A DNA stretch of 64,000 nt from Site-B1 sp963722665 (GTDB taxonomy: Bacteria; Bacteroidota; Bacteroidia; Flavobacteriales; Flavobacteriaceae), in contig CAVRNW010000039.1 of assembly GCA_963722665.1 (NCBI GenBank), forward strand, positions 62,001 through 126,000, in the 5' to 3' direction. Each line of letters begins with the position of its first letter. The first letter of the stretch is position 1. Shown here piece after piece: positions 26,514 to 36,600 of the stretch. The position numbers and the translations under genes were made by a program. The notes under the pieces were generated by a model, which was not told where the DNA came from, did not search any database, and worked only from the letters and a program-made list of their open reading frames with translations.

Positions 26514-28013
26514 TTAAGATAAAATTGCTTCTTGTTTAGTATCAGATTTTATTACTTTCATCGCTGTCATGGCACTTCGAAGTGTTTTACCAATGCTTTC
26601 GATTGGATGTTGTCTGATGATTTCGTTTACTTTTATCAACTCGACATTGTCAACTGAATTCGATTTAGAAAATGATTTACCTATGACATCTGTTTTTACG
26701 GTTTTCATAAAATCAACCAATAGTGGTTTACAGGCATGATCAAATAAATAACAACCATATTCTGCGGTATCAGAAATAATTCTGTTCATTTCGAATAGTT
26801 TCTTTCTTGCAACTGTATTTGCAATTAATGGTAATTCGTGAAGTGATTCATAATATGCTGATTCTTCAATGATACCCGAAGCTACCATTGTGTCGAAAGC
26901 TAATTCTACTCCTGCTCTTACAAAGGCGACCATCAACACTCCATGATCAAAATACTCCTGTTCTTTTATATGCTGTGAAGTTGCCGGTGTCTTTTCAAAA
27001 TTGGTTTCACCTGTAGCTGCTCTCCATTTTAATAGATTCACATCATCATTAGCCCAATCCTCCATCATTGTTGCAGAGAAATGACCCGACATGATATCAT
27101 CCATATGCTTTTCAAACAAAGGCTTCATAATGACCTTTAATTCTTCCGATAATTGGAATGCTTTAATTTTTGCCGGATTTGATAGCCTGTCCATCATATT
27201 AGTAATACCACCATGCTTTAAAGCTTCAGTGATAGTTTCCCACCCGAACTGAATTAGTTTAGAAGCATATTCGGGTTCAATTCCTTCTTCAATCATTTTA
27301 TCAAAACATAAAATAGATCCAGTTTGCAAAACACCACATAAGATGGTTTGTTCTCCCATTAGATCACTTTTTACTTCTGCAACAAAAGAAGACTGTAAAA
27401 CACCTGCTCTGTCACCTCCGGTTGCAGCAGCATAAGCTTTCGCTTCAACTAATCCTTTTCCTTTAGGATCATTCTCCGGATGAACAGCAATTAGTGTTGG
27501 CACTCCAAATCCTCGCTTGTATTCTTCCCTAACTTCAGATCCCGGGCATTTAGGCGCCACCATGATCACGGTTAGATCCTTACGAATCTGCATACCTTCT
27601 TCAACAATATTGAACCCATGAGAATAGGATAAGGTTGCTCCTTTTTTCATTAAAGGCATAATTGCTTTTATAACACTTGTATGTTGTTTATCAGGCGTCA
27701 AATTTGCTACTAGATCGGCTGATGGTATCAATTCTTGATAAGTACCAACTTTAAATCCGTTTTTGGTTGCATTTATATAGGACGCTCTTTTTTCCTTTAT
27801 TGCTCCTTCACGCAATGCGTAAGAAATATCCAATCCTGAATCTCTCATGTTCAACCCTTGATTCAAACCTTGTGCTCCGCAACCTACAATTACTATTTTT
27901 TTACCTTTTAATGCTGATACACCTCCACTGAATTCTGATGAATCCATAAATCTGCATTTACCCAGTTGATCTAATTGATTTCTTAATGAAAGTGTGTTAA
28001 AATAATTTGTCAT
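26514..28013 (-). CDS. ilvC: Ketol-acid reductoisomerase, long class II form
   Basis: A 499-residue NADPH enzyme converting acetolactate or acetohydroxybutyrate to dihydroxy acids. GKKIVIVGCGAQGLNQGLNM is the nucleotide loop; VAPKCPGSEVREEYKRGFGV and the metal-binding DLMGEQTILCGVLQTG follow, with a second, duplicated knotted domain that gives the E. coli-like length of about 490. Class I enzymes have about 330 residues. It follows ilvN after 12 bases and precedes gapN. Confidence 0.94.
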   Translation of the reverse strand: MTNYFNTLSLRNQLDQLGKCRFMDSSEFSGGVSALKGKKIVIVGCGAQGLNQGLNMRDSGLDISYALREGAIKEKRASYINATKNGFKVGTYQELIPSADLVANLTPDKQHTSVIKAIMPLMKKGATLSYSHGFNIVEEGMQIRKDLTVIMVAPKCPGSEVREEYKRGFGVPTLIAVHPENDPKGKGLVEAKAYAAATGGDRAGVLQSSFVAEVKSDLMGEQTILCGVLQTGSILCFDKMIEEGIEPEYASKLIQFGWETITEALKHGGITNMMDRLSNPAKIKAFQLSEELKVIMKPLFEKHMDDIMSGHFSATMMEDWANDDVNLLKWRAATGETNFEKTPATSQHIKEQEYFDHGVLMVAFVRAGVELAFDTMVASGIIEESAYYESLHELPLIANTVARKKLFEMNRIISDTAEYGCYLFDHACKPLLVDFMKTVKTDVIGKSFSKSNSVDNVELIKVNEIIRQHPIESIGKTLRSAMTAMKVIKSDTKQEAILS

Positions 28014-28025
28014 TTTTTCTTTATT

Positions 28026-28550
28026 CTAATAATTAATTTCTTTTAATAACTCTGATATTGCCATTTTAGGTCTTGTTATAGCAATTCGTCCTGAACGAAC
28101 GAATTGTAATAAACCATAAGGTTTTAATTTTTCATACATATTATCAATATCATCCTTTAATCCTGACGCTTCAATAACAAAATAACGCTCGGTTATGGCT
28201 ATGATATGTGCTCTCCTGAATTTCAATTTATTCTGGATTTTTTCATCGTATAAATGCTCTGATGAGATTTTAAATAAGGCTGTTTCATTATAAATTATTT
28301 CATCTTCAGTGTGATAGTATGCCTTAATAACTTCTATTTGCTTTTCTAACTGCCCCACTACTTTTCTAATCAATGTTTTTGGAACAATCACCACAAAAGT
28401 GAATCTATGTACATTATCAATTTCAGACTTTGAAACTGTCAGACTCTCTATATTAATATGACGCTTTAAGAATATAGCCGATAAGCGGTTTAATATTCCC
28501 ACATTATTTTCAGTATAAACCGAAATGGTAAAATTTTCTTTCTCTTCCAT
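28026..28550 (-). CDS. ilvN: Acetolactate synthase small (regulatory) subunit
   Basis: A 174-residue regulatory subunit with an N-terminal ACT domain (FTISVYTENNVGILNRLSAI, NIESLTVSKSE) that binds valine in the family, then a second domain of the same type. It lies 2 bases after ilvB and pairs with it. Confidence 0.92.
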   Translation of the reverse strand: MEEKENFTISVYTENNVGILNRLSAIFLKRHINIESLTVSKSEIDNVHRFTFVVIVPKTLIRKVVGQLEKQIEVIKAYYHTEDEIIYNETALFKISSEHLYDEKIQNKLKFRRAHIIAITERYFVIEASGLKDDIDNMYEKLKPYGLLQFVRSGRIAITRPKMAISELLKEINY

Positions 28551-28552
28551 AC

Positions 28553-30289
28553 TTAACTTAATCTTATATCTGAAACACTTGCACCAGATGGTATCATTGG
28601 AAATACATTATCTTCTTTTTCAACGCGAACTTCAAGGAAATAAGCTTCTTTACTTGCAATCATTTCTGCTACAGCATCTGCTAATTCTTCACGTTTAGTC
28701 ACTCGTTTTGCATTAATATAATATCCTTTAGCTATGGTTACAAAATCCGGGTTTGTCATTTCGGTCGAGGCGTATCGTTTATCAAAAAACAATTGTTGCC
28801 ATTGACGAACCATCCCTAAAAAATCATTATTAAGAACCACAACTTTTACTGCGACTTTTTGCTGGAAGATGGTGCCTAATTCCTGTATTGTCATTTGGTA
28901 ACCTCCATCCCCTGAAATGCATACAACTTCACGCTCAGGAGCTGCCATTTTAGCTCCAATTGCTGCCGGAAGACCAAATCCCATGGTACCTAAACCTCCG
29001 GAAGTAATGTTACTTCTTGTGTTTTTAAATTCGGCATAACGACAAGCGATCATTTGATGCTGTCCAACATCTGAGACTATTGCGGCTTCTCCTTTGGTTT
29101 GTATATTTATTTCTTTTAAAACTTCACCCATTGTCAAGCCTTCTTTTGTTGGATGCAAGTCATCTTTTATTACTTTTTCAAACTCGATGGCATACAGATC
29201 TTTAAACTTTTGAAGCCATTCAACATGCTTGTTTTCTTTCAATAATGGCAGCAATTGTTTCAAGCTTGCTTTTGCATTACCTAAAACTGCAATATCGGTT
29301 TTTACATTCTTATCAACTTCGGCAGGATCAATTTCAAAATGAATCACTTTTGCCTGTTTCGCATAAGTATCGAGGCTTCCAGTTACACGATCATCAAAGC
29401 GCATGCCTATCGCTATCAAGACATCACACTCATTAGTTAATACATTTGGCGCATAATTACCATGCATACCAACCATACCAACATTCAATGGATGAGCTGT
29501 TGGAATAGCAGAAGCACCCAGAATGGTCCATGCTGCAGGAATTCCGGCTTTTTCCACGACTGCTTTTAATTCATTTTCTGCTTCTCCTAGAATGATTCCT
29601 TGTCCCCATACAATAAGAGGTTTTTTAGCAGAATTTATCAAATCTGCTGCTGCCTGCACTTTAAAGAAATCTGTTGCCGGAATAGGCTTATAACTCCTAA
29701 CTCCTTTACACTTCTCATACTTGAAGTCAAATTCTTCAAACTGTGCATCCTTGGTTATGTCGACTAAAACAGGACCAGGACGACCACTCTTTGCAATATA
29801 AAATGCTTTAGCCATGACTTCAGGAATCTCTGATGCCTTTGTAATCTGGTGATTCCATTTTGTGACAGGAGTAGAAATACCTACTATATCCGTTTCCTGA
29901 AATGCATCACTACCTAATAATTGAGAAGATACCTGACCAGTAATACATACCAAAGGAGTAGAATCTATCTGAGCATCGGCAATTCCGGTAATTAGGTTTG
30001 TAGCTCCAGGACCTGAAGTTGCCATTGCAACACCAACTCGACCCGAAATTCTGGCATATCCTTGTGCGGCATGAGTTGCTCCCTGTTCATGTCGTGTTAA
30101 AACGTGATGAATTTTGTCCTTGTATTTGTATAGCTCATCATATACAGGCATTATAGCTCCACCAGGGTAGCCATAAAGCACATCGACTCCTTCTGCCAAT
30201 AAGCATTTTATGACAGCTTCACTACCAGTAATACGCTCAGTAACTTGTTTTGAGTTATTTTTTTTTAATATTGTTTGTGTTTCTTTCAT
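28553..30289 (-). CDS. ilvB: Acetolactate synthase large subunit
   Basis: A 578-residue ThDP enzyme. N-terminal GYPGGAIMPVYDELYK and RHEQGATHAAQGYAR (with the catalytic Glu), FAD/linker GMHGNYAPNVLTNECDVLIA, and the ThDP/Mg motif SGDGGYQMTIQELGT plus NNDFLGMVRQWQQLFF are all present. The valine pathway order ilvD-ilvB-ilvN-ilvC runs through on one strand. Confidence 0.95.
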   Translation of the reverse strand: MKETQTILKKNNSKQVTERITGSEAVIKCLLAEGVDVLYGYPGGAIMPVYDELYKYKDKIHHVLTRHEQGATHAAQGYARISGRVGVAMATSGPGATNLITGIADAQIDSTPLVCITGQVSSQLLGSDAFQETDIVGISTPVTKWNHQITKASEIPEVMAKAFYIAKSGRPGPVLVDITKDAQFEEFDFKYEKCKGVRSYKPIPATDFFKVQAAADLINSAKKPLIVWGQGIILGEAENELKAVVEKAGIPAAWTILGASAIPTAHPLNVGMVGMHGNYAPNVLTNECDVLIAIGMRFDDRVTGSLDTYAKQAKVIHFEIDPAEVDKNVKTDIAVLGNAKASLKQLLPLLKENKHVEWLQKFKDLYAIEFEKVIKDDLHPTKEGLTMGEVLKEINIQTKGEAAIVSDVGQHQMIACRYAEFKNTRSNITSGGLGTMGFGLPAAIGAKMAAPEREVVCISGDGGYQMTIQELGTIFQQKVAVKVVVLNNDFLGMVRQWQQLFFDKRYASTEMTNPDFVTIAKGYYINAKRVTKREELADAVAEMIASKEAYFLEVRVEKEDNVFPMIPSGASVSDIRLS

Positions 30290-30308
30290 ATTCTACTCTA
30301 TAATTAAG

Positions 30309-30328
30309 ATTTCCGCCTTCGCGGAAAT
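30309..30328. repeat. Perfect palindrome ATTTCCGC-CTTC-GCGGAAAT
   Basis: An 8-bp perfect stem in the 54-base gap between ilvD and ilvB. It resembles the elements at 6061-6082 and 60523-60542. In RNA it would be a stable hairpin that may act as a processing or stability site within the operon. It has no T-tract. Confidence 0.7.
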
Positions 30329-30343
30329 GAAAAAACTTATTAT

Positions 30344-32023
30344 TTAGAATTCATCAGTTACACATCCTTTAGATGCTGATGAAACGGTCCTTGCATATTT
30401 ATATAATACACCACGATCAAATTTCAATTCCGGTGCTTTCCATTGTTCTTTTCTTTTTGCTAATTCTTTATCTGAAACTTCAAGAATAATTGAATTAGTC
30501 TCGGCATCAATAGTGATAATATCTCCATCTTTTACCAAAGCAATAGCACCTCCTTCCTGGGCTTCTGGCGTAATATGACCCACCACGAAACCGTGCGTTC
30601 CACCAGAGAAACGTCCATCTGTAATTAATGCCACATCCTTACCTAAACCTGCTCCCATAATGGCTGCTGTAGGCTTCAACATTTCAGGCATTCCAGGACC
30701 TCCTTTTGGTCCTTCATAACGAATGACTACCACATCTCCTTTTTTAACTTTACCATCACGAATTCCGTCATTAGCATCATACTCACCTTCAAACACTTTT
30801 GCTTTTCCAGAGAATTTCAATCCTTCTTTTCCAGTGATTTTTGCAACACTTCCTTCTTTAGCCAAATTGCCATACAACATTCTCAAATGTCCGGAAATTT
30901 TTATTGGTTTTTCTAATGGTTTGATAACATCCTGACCTGGAGATAAATCATCAACTTCCAATAAATTTTCAGCTAAAGTTTTACCTGTTACTGTTAGGCA
31001 ATCTCCATGAAGTAATCCATTTTTCAAAAGATATTTTAGTACCGCCGGAATACCTCCAACTGCGTGAACATCCTCCATTAAATATTTCCCACTTGGTTTC
31101 AAATCGGCAAGGAAGGGAGTATTATCACTTATTTTCTGAAAATCTGCTAAAGTAAAATCTATTTGGGCTGCTCTTGCAATTGCTAAAAAATGCAAAACTG
31201 CATTTGTTGAACCTCCTAAAATGGTTACTAATCGAATCGCATTTTCCATGGATTTACGAGTAATAATGTCTAAAGGTTTGATATCTTTTTCAAGCAGGTT
31301 TCGCATTGCCTCACCTGCCTTAATACATTCTTTTTTCTTTTCCTCTTTTGTCGCAGGATTGGACGAATTAAAAGGCAAGGTCATTCCTAAAGCTTCAATT
31401 GCCGAAGCCATGGTATTAGCCGTATACATGCCTCCGCAGGCTCCTGCACCAGGAATTGCCTTTTTTACAATGCATTCAAATTCTTCCTGCTCCATGGTTC
31501 CTGCCACCTTACTTCCCCATGCTTCAAAAGCAGAAACGATATCCAATTTCTTACCATTATGACAACCGGAATCTATTGTTCCTCCATAGATCAAAATAGA
31601 AGGCCTGTTCAACCTTATCATCGCCATAAGGGCTCCTGGCATATTCTTATCGCACCCTACCACAGTAATTAAACCGTCATAACTCATGGCTTGAACCACA
31701 GTTTCCATTGAATCAGCAATAATATCTCTTGAAGGTAATGAGTAACGCATCCCGGGAGTCCCCATAGAAATGCCATCACTTACACCAATTGTATTAAAAA
31801 TTAAACCGATTATATCTTCATTTTGAGTTCCCTCCTTAGCTAATTTGGCCAGATCATTAAGGTGCATATTACAAGGATTGCCTTCATAACCTGTACTAGC
31901 AATTCCAACAATAGGTTTATCAAAATCTTCACTTTTCAAACCAATTCCGTACAACATGGCTTGAGCCGCCGGTTGTGTAGGATCTTGGGTAACTGTTTTA
32001 CTGTATTTATTTAATTTCTTCAT
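30344..32023 (-). CDS. ilvD: Dihydroxy-acid dehydratase
   Basis: A 559-residue iron-sulfur dehydratase. Cluster cysteines are visible in GNPCNMHLNDLAKLAK, TVVGCDKNMPGALMAMI and PGAGACGGMYTANTMASAIE. C-terminal GRFSGGTHGFVVGHITPEA is conserved. It opens the ilvD-ilvB-ilvN-ilvC run. The 195 bases upstream hold no convincing Ile/Leu/Val leader peptide. Confidence 0.95.
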   Translation of the reverse strand: MKKLNKYSKTVTQDPTQPAAQAMLYGIGLKSEDFDKPIVGIASTGYEGNPCNMHLNDLAKLAKEGTQNEDIIGLIFNTIGVSDGISMGTPGMRYSLPSRDIIADSMETVVQAMSYDGLITVVGCDKNMPGALMAMIRLNRPSILIYGGTIDSGCHNGKKLDIVSAFEAWGSKVAGTMEQEEFECIVKKAIPGAGACGGMYTANTMASAIEALGMTLPFNSSNPATKEEKKKECIKAGEAMRNLLEKDIKPLDIITRKSMENAIRLVTILGGSTNAVLHFLAIARAAQIDFTLADFQKISDNTPFLADLKPSGKYLMEDVHAVGGIPAVLKYLLKNGLLHGDCLTVTGKTLAENLLEVDDLSPGQDVIKPLEKPIKISGHLRMLYGNLAKEGSVAKITGKEGLKFSGKAKVFEGEYDANDGIRDGKVKKGDVVVIRYEGPKGGPGMPEMLKPTAAIMGAGLGKDVALITDGRFSGGTHGFVVGHITPEAQEGGAIALVKDGDIITIDAETNSIILEVSDKELAKRKEQWKAPELKFDRGVLYKYARTVSSASKGCVTDEF

Positions 32024-32218
32024 AAAATTTACTCTGGCAGGATACAGGTTTTTAAAATAAAAATTCTAAATTATATTAATGGCTTGTTATAAGGTTTTAC
32101 AATGGGATAATTAGACTATTGTCATAGTAACTTTATAATATGTATAATATTGATTATTAATTGTTTAGATATCAATTTTTATGATGTTCAAAAAGAGGTA
32201 TTTTTTATAAAAGTTATC

Positions 32219-33685
32219 TTAAACTCTTGGTAGGTCATTATCGTCCTTTAATGGCAAGAAGCTTTTCCCCATTAAATATTTATCAATATGATACGCTGCT
32301 TGCCTTCCTTCTGAGATTGCCCATACTATTAAAGATTGACCTCGTCTAATATCTCCTGCAGCAAAAATTCCGGGTTCACTGGTTTTATAGTCTTTAGTTG
32401 AAGCTGCAATATTTGATCTAAAATCCGTTTTTAACCCAAAGGCTTCAGGTAGTGTTTTTTCTGAACCAGTAAAACCTAAGGCTAAAAATACCAAATCGCA
32501 ATCCCAATGTTTTTCTGTATTCGGAATTTCTTTTAATTGAGGCCGTTCACCTTCATTAAAGATCCATTCTACCTCAACAGTCACCAATCCTGTTAAATTG
32601 CCTTTTTTATCTCCTACAAATTCTTTGGTTGAGATACTAAAAAAGCGTTCAACCCCTTCTTTATGAGATGAACTTGTACGCAATCTCATTGGCCAATACG
32701 GCCAAGGCTGATGAGCCGGACGGCCAATAGTTGGTTTACTCAAAATTTCAAAATTAACAACTGATTCTGCACCTTGCCTGTTACTTGTACCTATACAATC
32801 TGAACCTGTATCTCCTCCTCCTATAACAATCACATTTTTACCTTTGGCTATGATCTCTTCTTTAAACCCTGAAATACCATCGACTCGTTCATTATTTTGT
32901 TTTAAGAAATCCATGGCCTGATAAACTCCTTTTAAATCAGATCCTTTTACAGGTATACTCCTTCTTTCAGTGGCTCCCCCACAAAGTATAACAGCATCAA
33001 ATTCTTTTTTGAGATCATTTGCTTTTATATTGATTCCAACATGCGAATTAGTTTTAAAAACGATTCCTTCTTCTTCCAATATTTTTAGTCTTCTATCTAT
33101 AATATGCTTTTCCATTTTGAAATCCGGGATGCCATATCGCAGTAATCCACCTACTTTTTTATCTCTTTCAAAAACCGTTACATGATGCCCTGCCCTATTC
33201 AATTGTTGAGCTGCGGCAAGACCCGATGGCCCTGAACCAATAACAGCTACTTTTTTACCCGTTCTTATTTTTGGAGGATTTGCTATGATCCAACCTTCTT
33301 TAAAAGCAGTTTCAACTATGTTCTTTTCAATATTTTCAATTGAAACCGGATCTTCATTAATTCCTAAAACACAAGCTTCTTCACACGGAGCCGGACATAA
33401 TCTTCCTGTAAATTCCGGAAAGTTATTTGTTGAATGTAAAATTTTAGCGGCATCTTTCCATCGACCATTATAAACCTTGTCATTAAAATCCGGTATTAGA
33501 TTCCCCAAAGGACAACCACTGTGGCAAAAAGGGATTCCGCAATCCATACATCTTGCCCCTTGATCACTTAAGTTTTTTCCATTCATTGGAATGGTAAACT
33601 CTTTATAGTTTTTCAATCTTTTATTGACCGATTCGTACTTTTCAACCTCTCTTTTAAATTCCAAAAATCCAGTTATCTTTCCCAT
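32219..33685 (-). CDS. gltD: Glutamate synthase small subunit
   Basis: A 488-residue NADPH-dependent flavoprotein that feeds electrons to GltB. Cluster motifs MDCGIPFCHSGCPLGNLIPD and CPAPCEEACVLGI bind 4Fe-4S; AVIGSGPSGLAAAQQLNRAG binds FAD and VIGGGDTGSDCIGTS binds NADPH. The C-terminal GIFAAGDIRRGQSLIVWAI completes the FAD site. It starts 4 bases after gltB ends. Confidence 0.95.
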   Translation of the reverse strand: MGKITGFLEFKREVEKYESVNKRLKNYKEFTIPMNGKNLSDQGARCMDCGIPFCHSGCPLGNLIPDFNDKVYNGRWKDAAKILHSTNNFPEFTGRLCPAPCEEACVLGINEDPVSIENIEKNIVETAFKEGWIIANPPKIRTGKKVAVIGSGPSGLAAAQQLNRAGHHVTVFERDKKVGGLLRYGIPDFKMEKHIIDRRLKILEEEGIVFKTNSHVGINIKANDLKKEFDAVILCGGATERRSIPVKGSDLKGVYQAMDFLKQNNERVDGISGFKEEIIAKGKNVIVIGGGDTGSDCIGTSNRQGAESVVNFEILSKPTIGRPAHQPWPYWPMRLRTSSSHKEGVERFFSISTKEFVGDKKGNLTGLVTVEVEWIFNEGERPQLKEIPNTEKHWDCDLVFLALGFTGSEKTLPEAFGLKTDFRSNIAASTKDYKTSEPGIFAAGDIRRGQSLIVWAISEGRQAAYHIDKYLMGKSFLPLKDDNDLPRV

Positions 33686-33689
33686 AGCT

Positions 33690-36600
33690 TTAAAGTTTAA
33701 TAAGGTTTTCTCTTTTCAATCTAATAAGTGCTTGCCTATATTCTTCAGGAAGAACTTTAATAAATTTTGGTAATTCTTTTTCCCAATTCTCTAAAATTCG
33801 CTGAGCAAGCGGACTTAACGTAGCATTATAATGATTTTCAATAAGTTGCTTCAATTCTTTAATATCTGCTTTGTTAGTTACAGGGTCTAAGTTCAAGCCT
33901 TCTGTATTGCACCTCCTTTTAAATGTCTTGTTGGCGTCATAAATAAATGCGATTCCACCGCTCATACCTGCGCCAAAATTTCTACCAACTTCACCCAAAA
34001 TGACCGCAACACCTCCTGTCATATATTCGCAACCATGGTCTCCTATACCTTCAACAACTGCTTTAGCACCAGAATTTCTTACACAAAAGCGTTCACCCGC
34101 TTTTCCATTAATATAAGCTTCTCCTGAAGTTGCGCCATATAAGGCAACATTACCAATAATAATATTTTCTTCAGGAACTATAGTGGCTTCTTCAGGAACC
34201 TTGACAATTAATTTGGCTCCTGATAAGCCTTTCCCAATGTAATCGTTTGTGTTTCCTCTTATAACCAAGGTTAATCCTTTAGTTGCAAAAGCACCAAAAC
34301 TTTGACCTGCAGATCCCTTGAAATTTATTTTAAGAGTATTTTCAGGTAATCCTTGCGATCCATAAATCTTAGAGATCTCATTACTTAAAACAGCCCCAAA
34401 AGCTCTGTCTTCATTGGTTATTTTGAAATCTAATGTTAGTTTTTCTTTTCTGAATATTGCCGGATGTGCCTTTGTGATCACTTGAAAATCCAATGCTTTT
34501 TCGATATGATGATCTTGTACTTCTGTGTTGTATAATTTTATATTTTCGGAAACAGGCACTCTATGTAAAATTGGAGATAGATCTATTCCCAAAGCCTTAT
34601 ATTGATCAATCGTTTTAAATCTGTTAAGTTTTTGTACCTGACCAACCATGTCATTCACTGTTCGAAATCCGAGTTGAGACATAATTTCTCTTAATTCTTG
34701 GGCGATGAAATACATAAAGTTGACAACGTGTTCCGGCTGCCCTTCAAATTTCTTGCGTAATTCAGGGTTTTGGGTAGCTATTCCTACCGGACAAGTATTT
34801 AAGTGGCAAACTCGCATCATGATGCAACCTGATGCTACTAATGGTGCAGTCGCAAAACCGAATTCTTCGGCCCCAAGCAAACAGGCTATTGCAACATCTC
34901 GTCCTGTTTTTAATTGTCCATCGCATTCCAATACAACTCTGTTCCTTAAATTATTCATAACCAGAGTTTGCTGTGCTTCCGCTAATCCTAATTCCCACGG
35001 TAATCCTGCATGTTTCAACGATGTCAAAGGCGAAGCTCCTGTTCCTCCATCATGCCCGGAAATTAAAATAACATCTGCTTTAGCTTTAGCAACTCCGGCT
35101 GCAACTGTTCCTACACCAACTTCAGAAACTAATTTTACATTGATTCGTGCCTGTCTGTTAGCTGATTTTAAGTCATATATTAATTGAGACAGATCCTCAA
35201 TAGAATAAATATCATGGTGAGGCGGTGGCGAAATAAGTCCAACATAAGGTGTTGAATTTCTGGTCTTTGCAATTTGCGGATTTACTTTGGGACCCGGAAG
35301 TTGCCCACCTTCTCCAGGTTTGGCTCCCTGCGCCATTTTTATCTGTATCTCTGAAGCATTGGTCAAATAATTGGAAGTCACACCAAATCGTCCTGAAGCC
35401 ACTTGTTTAATTGAACTGTTCTTCCAGTCTCCAGTACTATCCTTATAAAAGCGCTCTTCATCTTCTCCTCCTTCACCCGAATTGCTTTTTCCACCTATTC
35501 GGTTCATGGCAATAGCCAAATTTTCATGAGCTTCTTTGCTTATAGAACCGTAAGACATCGCTCCAGTTTTGAAGCGTTTTACAATATCCGTCCATGGCTC
35601 TACCTGATCTATAGGGATTGGATCATAATTGGTGAATTCAAACAAGCCTCTAATTGTCATTAATTGTTTAGATTGATTGTTCACCAGTTCCGAGTATTCC
35701 TTATAAATATTAGGTTTATTAGTTCTTACTGCCTCCTGTAGTTTTGCAACGGTGAGTGGATTAAACAAATGATGTTCACCATTTCTTCTCCATCTGTATT
35801 GACCGCCTATTTCAAGTTCCAATTCACCATCAATGGACCTTTCTTTATAGGCATTGGAATACCGCTTGTTAATCTCTTTCTCAATTTCATGCAAGCCAAT
35901 TCCCTGTATTCGAGTAGCTGTATTAGGGAAGTATTTATCAACCACGGTTGTATTGATCCCAATGCATTCAAATAATTGTGAACCTCTGTAGGAATTCAAT
36001 GTTGATATTCCTATTTTATTCATTACTTTAAGAATACCCTTGCCTACAGCTTTATTATAGTTTTTTACAGCTTCTATGGATGATGTTACTTCAATTTCAT
36101 TTCTTTTTACTCTTTTCTCAATGATCTCATTGACCATATAAGGGTTTATGGCGCTTGCACCATAACCGAAAAGCATAGCAAAATGATGTACTTCTCTGGG
36201 TTCTGCTGATTCAATTATAATACTTATTTTGGAACGCTGACCTAATTTTTGAAGTCCGCTATTTACATAAGAACAAGCCAGCAATGATGGTATTGGAGCA
36301 TTTTCCTTATCAACATTTCTATCAGTTAATATAATAATGTTAGTACCTTCATCAATGGCTTTGGAAACAGATTCCAGCATTTCTTCCAGAGCGTTTTCAA
36401 GTCCGTTATGTCCTTTATCAATCTTATATAATATAGGTATTGTAGTTGCTTTAAATCCGGATTTTTGATTGCTCTTTATTTTATCTAAATCTTGCTTTGA
36501 AATAACAGGATTCTCTATTTTTAATTTCTGGCAATGCTCTGCACTAATATCAAAAATATTTGAATCTTTTCCAAGGGTCAAACTAATATCGGTAATCAAT

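Noticed and set aside
32024..32218. Possible Ile/Val leader peptide before ilvD (ATG ACA ATA GTC TAA near 32119)
   Set aside because: Only four codons (MTIV), no run of branched-chain codons and no terminator hairpin; chance is likely.
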